From Scatophagus argus (Eukaryota > Chordata > Actinopteri > Scatophagidae), in the NCBI RefSeq assembly GCF_020382885.2, contig NC_058499.1, positions 2,316,001 to 2,380,000 of the forward strand: 64,000 nt of DNA. The letters are read 5' to 3'. The notes beneath the pieces were generated by a model. That model ran no database searches. It was not told the origin of the DNA and saw only the letters and a list, made by a program, of their open reading frames with translations. Made by a program: the position numbers and the translations under genes. Each line of letters begins with the position of its first letter. Position 1 is the first letter of the stretch. Positions 54,318-64,000 of the stretch are shown here, one piece after another.

Positions 54318-57300
54318 CACTGAGGGGTTTGTCAAGAAGCAGATTCGCTGAGCTCGATGGTGGGAGAAAGATGGCGACTGAGCCTCAACATGCGTGAAGT
54401 GACGGGAGGAGAGGAGGTGTGTGAGAGGCTCTAATCGAAATGTCAAGCAACGGCTCTGAATCGGTGCAGAATGGAGGCAGTCGGTGGTGTGGGACTGTGG
54501 GCTGAAGCCGAGCGAGCACAGGATGTTGATTGGACGCTTTCAGATCCATCGCTTTGGCCCAGACTGAAATAAACCAGCAGATGTGTTGTTGAGATCTGAC
54601 AGACATGTTCCCCAGAGGATGACACGTTTTACTCGGATTACTGAGTATTTCTCCAGGTTTATATCATATTTGATCCAATTCCAAAACTCTTTAGGTTACT
54701 TCCAGTATTTGTCGTAGGGTCCTCATGTTTGTTGTGTTATTTGTTAAAGCGGTTGGTTCGGTGCCTCCAAAATCTGCTGTTTGAACCTCCATATTTTGCT
54801 GCTTGTTTTAATATTCAATATTTGTCTGTTTGCATTACTCACCACCATTTGTAATTGGTTATAATCCACACATTTATGATGGCAGCACCAAATCCCATCC
54901 ACTGACCTCCCGTTTGGTACTCTGACCCCAGTTGTTATTTGTTGTAGTGCCAAAGTGTACCAATCTGTTCCACTGCCGAACTGGAACAAATAGCATAAAT
55001 AGCAAAAAGCCAATGGCTTGATAGAGGTTTCAGTTGAGTCAGTGTGGGAATCAGGGCCACCTTCTCCGTCTCAGCCATTAATCGATTACGCCTCCTTCCA
55101 CCTCGGCTTACTCCCTCCCTGCTGGCTTCTCTGTAATGCATTGTAGCGAAAGCAATTAAATTTACAAGCACTCAGCAGCGACTACAGCACTCCATCTGCG
55201 TTTCTTTCTTTTTCTTTTTTTTTGCTCTCATACTGGCCATTCCTCTCCAAGGCAACGGCAATAACAAACACCCGGCCCTCCTCTCCATCTCTGCCGCTGT
55301 GTTCTTCACGGTGCGATGCTCCTGCTGTTCTGTTCAGGCCGAACCCGAGCGCTTTGCCCTGCGAGTGGGCTGCAGGTCGTGACTCGTGTGGGTGCAGAAA
55401 GTGCAGTCGAGGGGCTTGTGAGTCCCGCTCGAGCACAGCCGCTGCTTTGTCTAGACCGTCGTGTTCCTGAGGAACACTGGCTGCTCTGTTCTGCAATTTG
55501 TGCTCAGATTGTCGGGGGAAGAAAAGGCTTCTGTGAGGGGGGGAAGCACTCTTACACATCTGCTGCTTCTCATCGTGAGATGTTTTGTATGCGAAAAGAC
55601 AGCAGGTCACACCTGTTGGACGAGACAGACGAGCTTTGGTTTCGTTTTCATCTGAAACCACAGAAATTGAGATGTTTTTGACTAAGTGAGAAACACAAAC
55701 ACATGCTGGTGCAGAGTGATGCTTCACATATGGCAGCCTTACTAGTTAATCACATCAAACACCTGGAATTAGAAGTTTGTTTAGTGCAGTGTTAACTGTG
55801 GATGCAACTGTCGTAGTCATTTTGTCATTTTCACTGTTATTTTTCAGTTCTTTATCTTTAAACCGTCCAAACATCAAAAATTCAGTGGAATCAGTGAAAG
55901 GTGCTCAGCTCTTTGGAAGGTTGTTGAAATCCTGCTGATCGACTCATGTTGACAAACAGAAGATGCTGGTGGACTTGAGGCTGAATTCTGCAAATCTGAG
56001 ACATTCGTGCAAAATCATACAACCCTGATGCTCCAGTTCTTTGAGGCAGCAGTCCTGGTGTCACTGAGGCCTGACTGCATGCAGGCTTTTATTCCACTCA
56101 GCTCTAATTAGTTCTCCCTCCCTGGATGAGGACGTGCTAATCAGCAGAGTCAGCCACTGTGCTGGTTTGTTGGAATGAAAACCTGCAGACTCCGGAGCCT
56201 TGGTGGCGCAGAGTAACTGTTTTGCGTTTTGAGTGCCAGCTCTCCTCTGAACGACAGTCGAGTCGAGGGCGTACCTGCTGCTTCGGCGCTGCCTCGCTGC
56301 CAATGACCCTCCGTTTCACACCAGAGCTGGTTCTCGCCTCGCCATCGGGCCACGTGGCAGGACCGGACTGTGCCAGAGTTGTTTGGACGTCCAGGTGAAA
56401 GGAGCTCCGTCCTACAGAAAGTGTTTCTCTGCATCAGCACATGGTGACAAATGAAACACATAATATTCAACAAAAAACAGGTTTCAATTGAAAAATGTTT
56501 AACGACGCTGTAAGAGACTCGTTGGCAGAAAAACAAGTAGGAAGTGCACCTTGTGTGCATCACCTCAGGACTTTTGCTGACACTCTTGGATATAAGATGG
56601 TCCGTATTTTGATAATTGCTGCTGGCATTAAAGGCTTCATTCTTAATGGAACGGCTGGCATCAGCGATCACGTAGCAGTACAGGAGACGTCTGTGACAAC
56701 ATCCTGTGTGTCACTGGGAGCAGAAGAGGTTAAAGCTCCAGATGAGCACAGAACTTATCTGAAATGTTTTCAGTTTTACATTGACTAAATCTTTGGATTT
56801 TGGATTGCTAGTTGGAATGTCACTTCGGTCTGTGGGAAGCTGTAAAGGGCATTCCTCTTATTTTTTTAAACTAATTGCTTTAACTAATCAACAGATTAAC
56901 CCACGAAGAATGTTAAAGTTTCTTGCAGCCATGCAGCAAAGGCCTCATTATACCCATTCAAAACAAAGCCAGAATCAAATGCTCGTGAGTCCGCAAACCC
57001 AGATTTAATAAAACCGTTTTCCACGATTATTGTTTCCCATTAAGCTGAGTACCGGTGGAGACGTTTAAAGCCAGTTTATGGGCAGGCCAACGCCTTTTAC
57101 TGCCGCGTTTACACCGCAAGCCTTCATCGCTGGGGTTGGTTTTATTCTGCTCCTCCCAGGCTGTTTTAATTCAGCTCTGTGAGATGGTTTTAGCAGTGCT
57201 AGGCGGCACCGCGTCATTACGCCGTGGTCTCTTTATGGGAAGCCCTGGTATGTACATTAGAGGCTTTATGAGGGGAGGGGGTCACCAGGGGTTGTCCTCT

Positions 57301-59988
57301 GCAGGTATTTCTACCTTTTGAGGACCGGTTTAGGTTTCAGGCGGCAGAGTGAAGACGTTTTTGCAAACTGATGGAAGTGAAGTTAGGATCGGGTTGAGAC
57401 ACATACTGCAGCGTTAAGTTGTGAGCGCCGAGAGCGAGTCCTCAGAGGAACACACTGATTCAGTGTGTGTTGGCAGCGTTCCCTTCGCTTTCCCTGAATA
57501 TGATGCACTTTACTGAATGCATTTAACCCTCATTTGACCTCTTTCACATGCGACTCCTCGCACAAGCCGGCATTTCATCACTTCTGCTTCTAAAGCACAG
57601 CATTACATACATAGAAACGTTCCTATTAATGTTCCCAGGTGTCATGGAAAGGTCATTAACAATAAACAAAATTCCCGTCCTGCTTGAGGCCGGCCGTTTT
57701 TCTGTTTGGACGATATTGAAGCCCGGTTGGATGACATGCGTTGACCGATTCAGATGGTGTCACGTAGCCCATTTACACTTCGACTTCTCCTTTTACATGC
57801 CACTTCATACAGCAGATTGGATTCCTGTGCACTTTTGAAAAAGGGACACTCTGGCGTCTTGATGAAATAAGCTCTCCCCAGGTTCTCCAAAGTAAATACA
57901 GATTTTTCTATCTGGACTTGTCTGGAATGTGTTTGGGTTTACAAAGATTTGCATCTCGTGGCGGATAATCCAAGATGGATGCAGGCAGGTTTCTCATCTG
58001 TCTGACGGAGCTGAATATGAAACGTGGATGCCAGTTTATTTGGAGCTGCTGCTGCTTTGAAAGTGTGAAGATCTAATGAATGATGGGGGATGCAGCAAGC
58101 AGGTGAGGAAAACATAGTTGAATGAAGTAACTGAATTCCATTTTAACTTAGAAGGTGTCACAACCCCACAGTCACTGCTGAGCATTCATTCAGTTTTTTA
58201 TCTCCTTTTGTGCTGCTCTCAGATTTCGGCTCAGTCGCATCAGCTAAACCTTTTCAGGTCCTCGACAGGACGGGAGAACCGGACTGAGAACAGAACCATT
58301 CCTCCGTCCTCACTCTTCGCGGCGTGAGCTTTTTGTCTGCCGCTCACAGGCCGAGATTGTTCACAGAAAAGATGCCTACAGAGGCTGACCTTCTAGTCAA
58401 AGAGTCAGATCTTTTTTGTTTGATCAGGAAGACAAGTCTGGTTCTGAAATCTCCAGGGAGGTGATTAGTTGTGTTTGTTTCCTTAACTACATTGTTGAAA
58501 TCAGCTAAAAACTGACATAATTTAACGTTACTTTGATTGCAGTCATTGAAGGTGAGCTGATCTACTTAACTGCCTCCTAAACTTTTGGTAAGTTTGAATC
58601 ATTTACACACCAGAATATGTAAATCTAAGACCCCGGTTTAAGAGCACCAGGTTTCTCTCCAACAGGCAGCATAGTGATCCTTCGGCAGGACTGATTTTAT
58701 TTCATTTCCAAAAGGCCTAACAGCTCAAAACTCTCCTGAGCCCCTAATCTGTATCCTTTCCCTCCTCCTTCTCCTTGCGAGTCACTTTAAATAAAAGCAA
58801 TGAAGTAGCCAAAATGCAGAAGGCTGGTGGATAATCCCGTCAGCCCACATGAGAGCAGGCCGGGTCTGCTCTGGGCTGCCTGTCAGCGGGATCCCACACC
58901 ATCACGGCTAATAACGGCGAGCGACAGATCCCGACTCTCTTTTTCTGTCTTCTTCCTACTCCACAGTTCGCGACTCTGAGCCTGAAAGCCTCTCGTTTCG
59001 CTTCTGCGTTGGATGGTCCTCACCTGGTGGAGGCTGCACCTTCTTCCCTTCACTCGGGTCTCTACCCGCCAACATTTCCGCGTCAACATTATGTTCATAT
59101 TTGGACGTTTTATCGGTCAGAGCGACTGCGCTGAGCAATGAGCGACTAAGCTTCAGAGTTTAGATCGCTGACTGTGACGGTCTCTTTTAGTTGACCCGTC
59201 CACATTTGTGTTTGTCCCGTTGTTGTTTGTTGTTGTGATTTAATGAATTCATTAATGAAGTCATTCATTCACTCTTCAACCCCTTGGTAACAAAACAACA
59301 CTGTCTGACTATACGTTTTCATTTCATAATCTTTCTGTAATAAAAGAGACTGAGGACAAAAAGTTGAGGAGTTGCCGTCAGAAGTAGTCTGGGAACCTGT
59401 GGCACTGGGACATTTTTTATTCTTTAAATTTTCTGGTATTTAAGTCCAGATGAAACGTGATTTCGAGAGTGTGAAACGGGACACGCCGTGTTACATAATG
59501 TTATTTGAACAATTACGTTTTGGGGAAACCGAACACACCAACACGCAGCGAGTCTTAGCTCTGCAGCTTATAGCTGAGGGCGTCGTGAAAAGGAAGAAAA
59601 GATTCATTTGGGAAAGGATTTTTTTGTATTTTATAAATCAGACGTAATACAAATATCCTTGTGATATTTGCTGCTGCAGACACATTTCAGTCGGTGAGTC
59701 GAAAGCTGATGTTTGTCGTCCTCCTGCTGGGAATGTGAACACACAGCCGTCTTTCCCAGGGTGACAAGTGACCACCAGCCACAACCCAAATGCTCTATAA
59801 AAAGAGGTTGGTTGTGGCTGCGGCATTTGGTCGTTCCCGCTCGCCTCTTTGGCGGGCAACCCGTCATTCAGACGCCCCCGCTTTCCTGGTGTCATTTCTG
59901 GTAAAACAGTGAAACTGGCTACTGCGGCCTGTCGACAAACAATTTCATTTCCTGCCTGGAGCATCATGGTGTTGTTTTCCTGTCTATA

Positions 59989-59990
<2 letters not shown>

Positions 59991-60022
<32 letters not shown>

Positions 60023-60025
60023 TGT
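59991..60025. repeat. (TG)n microsatellite
   Basis: TG units with one TT interruption near the end. Confidence 0.9.
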
Positions 60026-60207
60026 GGTCAGGTATCCAGGCTTGCTGAGCGCTGTGATTTTTAACTGATGTGTGATATCAGAGGAGCTGCTGGATACGAG
60101 CCCTTTGGCTTGTAGCTCAGCCTTTTTCATCTGCCCTCTCTTGCCAAGCCGGTGGTAATACACACATTCAGGTTCAGTGTGCGAGTGTTTACATGAGGTG
60201 CTTTGAG

Positions 60208-60400
60208 GTGTGTGTGTGTGTGTGTGTCTGTGTGGGCATGTATCTATCTGTTTACCCACAAACCAGCCATAAAACCTTCCCTCGATTTTTGGTTTTGTCC
60301 AATTACTGCGTGTGTTTGTGTGTGTGTGTGTGGGTGTGTCCATGCTGGCAGGGGGTATCCTCACTTTAGAGTCATGTACTCATGTCAGTGTGTGTGTGTG
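60208..60400. repeat. cluster of short (GT)n tracts
   Basis: Three GT runs (near 60209, 60309 and 60389) within 200 bases. Confidence 0.85.
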
Positions 60401-60514
60401 TGTCCATTTTTATGCTTGCAGGATTTTTTTTTCAGCACAGGGTTAAATCAGCCGGATATAAAGTGCTGATACACATTTAATCAGAAAAATAGATATGCAT
60501 TCGCATGACTGCAT

Positions 60515-60548
60515 CACACACAAACACACACACACACACACACACACA
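60515..60548. repeat. (CA)n microsatellite
   Basis: CA units with one CAAA interruption. Confidence 0.9.
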
Positions 60549-60732
60549 GTATGTAATAAACACACTTGCAGCCCTATCAGATGTTGGGGGGCTTTTTGTG
60601 CTTCTGCCCACAGGGACTGTGAGGTTTAATCAAGCAGCAGGCCTGTGTTGGTTTACTGTGGCATTAAGGATAAAAATAGGCTGCAAGGAGCTGACTCTAC
60701 AGGGCAGCACAGCCACACAGCTGCAAGTCATG

Positions 60733-60733
<1 letters not shown>

Positions 60734-60771
<38 letters not shown>
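60734..60771. repeat. (GT)n microsatellite
   Basis: About 19 GT units. It lies opposite in sense to the CA tract 190 bases upstream. Confidence 0.95.
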
Positions 60772-60772
<1 letters not shown>

Positions 60773-61154
60773 ACCCAGCAACTTAAATACATACGTCTGT
60801 CTGCTTGTTCTGAAGCGGTAGACCTCAGTACATTTCGTCTTCTTCCCTGCATTATGTTTTTCAAAACAACATTTGCATATCGCTGAGGGATTGAAAAGTT
60901 CTTAGTGTGTGTGTGTGTGTGCGTGCGTGTGTGTGTGCGTGTTTAGGACTGTGTTTGTGTGGGTGGTTTGTCGTAGAGCCTGAACGGCAGATATGCATAA
61001 ACAGATTTATAATCTTTATCGTGACTCTGATTTGTTTGAGTATAATTTAAAGTTCAGTGTTGCTGTCATATTTCCTGTCACTGTCGTCTTTCATAAGTAG
61101 ATCTGAGGACCGTTTGAAGCTGTTTGATAGCTCTCCTAATATGCTTGTGTGTTG

Positions 61155-61500
61155 AAGCATTAGTTCTCTGTTTTGAGAAATACACTTCTGAGACTGAGAT
61201 GACAAGACTGATATCAGTCTCATGCCTGTGACTCAGGTACAAGGCTGCAGTCTGGACTTGTTTAGCATAAAGCCTGACAGCAGTGCTAAACTACTGCCTG
61301 GCCTCCGTCCAAAGTTCAAAAGCACGTCTGCCGACAACCTTAAAGCTCAAACAAACATGTTGGTTTGGAGCTGCTGGAGAGCCAGGAAAGCTTTTTACCA
61401 AATTCATGTTATGCTAAGCTAAGCTAAGCTAAAAGTCTCAAGCTCCATAGTTAAGGATACAGATGGTGTCTATCTTCTCATCTCACGGAGTGAAAGATGG
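61155..61500 (+). repeat. degenerate teleost interspersed repeat with internal symmetry
   Basis: GAGAAATACACTTCTGAGAC, ATCAGTCTCATGCCTGTG and TTTAGCATAAAGCC form one half. ATGCTAAGCTAAGCTAAGCT and ATGGTGTCTATCTTCTCATC form an inverted second half. This is the same family as 4325-4625, here with both ends visible. Identification is from memory. Confidence 0.5.
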
Positions 61501-62596
61501 AGCAGCAGATCATTATCCAAACTGTGTCATTAGCCAAGCTAACGGTAGCACCGGTGCCAGTCCTGGAAAGTCCCAGGAGCAGCATTCAGACCACCACGGG
61601 TCACTCGAGACAATAAGTTTCAGGTCCTCTTGAGCTGTGGTGAAGGAGGAACCTCCATCTTTGCCTGAGTGTGTGTGTGTGTGAGCGACAGATGGGAGGG
61701 TTGCGAAGCCCTGGGAATGTTGACTCATGATTCTGTCCTGTGTGGGACAGAGAGGGACTCGGTGCATCAGGATTACTTATCATTTCAACGTAAGCCACTT
61801 TCTCACAGCAGATAACTCAGCTGTGAGAAAGTGGACTTACAGTGTGTGTGTGTTTGTATTGGGCTGTTTTCTCGTGTGTGTGTGTGTGTGTGCAGTATCT
61901 GGGGCTTCATTAAACTTTCATTGAGGCTGTCAGCTGTGCTCATTAAACATGAGTGGAGGAAGCCGTCACCGCGTGGGATTCTGGGTAAAAATATCAGCAC
62001 GTTAGGCCTCCTTCAGCCTCTCGTCTGCATAGCAACACACGTGTTTAGTGTGATCTGACAAGCTGGAGGCATTTCAGCTCCAGCGTCGTCCACGTTGAGG
62101 ACGTGTGGCTGTTTGGAAAAGGATTTTTAAATTTTATGGTGAAATTGTCTCATTTTTTTAAGTGACCTCCTTTCTTTGTTAAGAAATGACTCATCATGGG
62201 TGGATCGGCAGTAAGTCTGCTAAACTGATTGTGTCTGAGAAATGATCAGTTATCCTTTAATTACCATCTTGATCCTGCTTGTAATTCTTCAACACACGTT
62301 TTGTTGTTGACACCCTTCCTGTCCTGTTTGTTGGTTATGTAACTGTGCCCCGGCCTCCAGCCAACCACAGAAACCACAAAGATAAATGACTGATGGATTT
62401 TGGAATCGCAGCCTCGAGTGGAGCCGTTCGAGTTGAATAGTTTGCAGCCGCGACGCCGCCGGCAGGCACTGAGCTTTGGGTTTGTACAGTACGAACACAG
62501 AAAACCAGTCCGACTTCTGGCTTTAGACAGCCCGGATAAACTCTCTGTTTGTGAATCCAGCCACACAAAGAGCTGCCTCCTAACACCTGAGCATCT

Positions 62597-62598
<2 letters not shown>

Positions 62599-62661
<63 letters not shown>
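62599..62661. repeat. (CA)n microsatellite, longest in the window
   Basis: About 31 uninterrupted CA units. Open frames crossing it on either strand are artefacts. Confidence 0.97.
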
Positions 62662-62663
<2 letters not shown>

Positions 62664-63573
62664 GGTTCCTGAAAGGTGGCACACTCGTCGGCGATCCATC
62701 AGTACCAGTTTTCTGCTGCAGCCGAGAGCGTTTGGTGATTCCCTGACGACACGCTGGCCCGATCCTCTGCATTCGCTCCAAGAGTTTACCCATCCGGTTT
62801 AATCTAAGGCTGTGACTGCTGCTTCTGTGATCATTCAAGCCAGTTTTGGGGGAGGGGGAAGGTGCAGCGTGGGAGAGCAGCAGAGCGTTTTTCCACCACA
62901 TGATTATTTATTTGTACTGGGAAGCGGGTGAAGGAGGTTGTGATTGTACAGTACCTACTGTAGTATCTGAAGTGAACTCCAGTGTTTTTATATGATGCTG
63001 GGTTTCATGTGGCGCAGCAGCAAGTGCCTTCATTATGTTCTGGTTCTGATCTGATGTGACTCCGAACCAGAGCGGCCATAAGTTGGCACTGACGACAGCA
63101 GCATGACGGATTATTTTGACAGATGGGAATCATTTTTGCGCTGAAATTAAAAAAAAGATGAAGGTTTTCTTACAGCCTCCTTACATCTTCTCAATGCTCA
63201 GTTTGCTTCTGGTAAGCAACATTTTGGAGCCTCTGGTGGACATTTTTCCCCTTTGACGATATAAAAGGTGATGAGGCCCTCGGATCTCGACCGGCGCTTC
63301 TCCCGCCAAATGAAATGAAACCCGATCTCTGTTTCTGGACCAGTTTTGGGTGCTAAAAAGATGATAGCGTTCGGGCTCGGTGACGCTTTGAACCATCCAC
63401 ACGTTGCGTAACTGTGAGGGGGTCGTAGCTTTGTGTGTAGGCGGAAACCGTCTGTTGGGCTCCGTCTCGTCTTTCATCCCCCCCTTCCATAACTCTCTCT
63501 CTCTGAAAGGCTCGTTTCTCTCCTCTTTTTCCCTCTGAACCTCCACTCTTCCCTTTTATCTCAGTCTAATTTA

Positions 63574-63625
63574 TCCTCCCCCTCCTCCCCCTCCTCCCCC
63601 TCCTCCCCCTCCTGCTCCTCCTCCC
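63574..63625. repeat. (TCCTCCCCC)n minisatellite
   Basis: A 9-bp pyrimidine-only unit is repeated four to five times, followed by interrupted units. Pure polypyrimidine mirror-like tracts can form triplex DNA. Confidence 0.9.
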
Positions 63626-64000
63626 GTGTCCGAACTGTAGCTCACGCTCTGTTATCCGCTTCTCTTTCTCAAATCAAATCCTTTTGCTCGTATTGATCCC
63701 TCCGGCAAAGTGAAATCCCTCGTGATCGCAGGTCATCGAGTGTCTGCTGGGATGGAGATGTGATTCAGCGGTGGAGTAACCGCCGTCCGTCACCTCTCTC
63801 TTTCACAGTTAAAAACACATCGCTGTTAAATAACAATTTGAAAAACAGAAAAAGAATATTTGCATCTGCATGTAACCGGGATGGTATGTGGGCTGTCTGT
63901 TCCCTTAGAGAGAGTCAAATGCTTGGTTAAAAGAGTGGGATTGACCAGTCTGTCAGATTAAAGCCCAGACTGGCTGAAGTGGTGGAGGTGAGATGGTGCG

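Larger units (their letters stand above)
43882..64000 (+). other. intron 2 of the cttnbp2-type gene (runs off the window)
   Basis: More than 20 kb without a convincing exon. In particular, nothing resembles the expected next segment of the CortBP2 coiled coil. It is rich in CA/GT microsatellites from 48.6 to 62.7 kb, with a few decayed repeats and possible regulatory stretches (46405-46640). Confidence 0.6.

Noticed and set aside
55182-55727. 181-codon minus-strand frame in intron 2
   Set aside because: No recognisable domain, overlapping frames on the other strand, and no supporting splice signals.
62335-62901. 188-codon minus-strand frame
   Set aside because: It reads through the (CA)31 tract as a Val-Cys repeat.

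Overview
The window looks like nuclear DNA of a ray-finned fish, most likely a percomorph teleost. The genes have many short exons with GT-AG introns, the microsatellites are (CA)n/(GT)n and (CTGT)n, several repeats resemble ones I know from fish genomes, and the gene families present (six-cysteine astacins, GTSE1, a CTTNBP2-type gene) fit. There are no operons, CRISPR arrays or prokaryotic signals. All gene models were spliced by hand from reading frame, splice sites and phase, and none has been checked against transcripts.

Layout. (1) 1-2200 is repeat-bearing intergenic DNA. (2) 2204-7925 holds a complete plus-strand gtse1 gene: 11 coding exons, 704 codons, a cell-cycle-type promoter, one apparent GC-AG intron, and C-terminal LIDL-type clathrin-binding motifs. 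(3) 8124-9296 is a large foldback element whose loop carries a 104-bp near-identical copy of part of gtse1 exon 9. (4) 9363-11989 holds a four-exon gene for a 269-residue protein with PARP-like ADP-ribosyltransferase motifs. (5) 13092-28919 is a cluster of secreted six-cysteine astacin metalloproteases of the hatching-enzyme/nephrosin type. Genes A (13152-17141) and B (18891-21806) are on the plus strand, a two-exon pseudogene relic lies at 23467-23800, and gene C (24624-28775) is on the minus strand. B carries an in-frame stop created at one splice junction. C has lost the usual propeptide aspartate motif and carries a duplicated 3'-UTR-like block inside an intron. (6) About 28.9-36.3 kb is intergenic with repeats and a few weak exon candidates. 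(7) 36.3 kb to the end is the CpG-rich 5' end and first two coding exons of a cortactin-binding-protein-2-type gene. Its second intron runs off the window (more than 20 kb) and is packed with CA/GT microsatellites.

The neighbourhoods are functionally unrelated: mitotic microtubules (gtse1), a putative ADP-ribosyltransferase, extracellular proteolysis (astacins), and actin/dendritic-spine scaffolding (cttnbp2). The most unusual items are the foldback element with captured exon sequence, and the birth-and-decay history visible in the astacin cluster.
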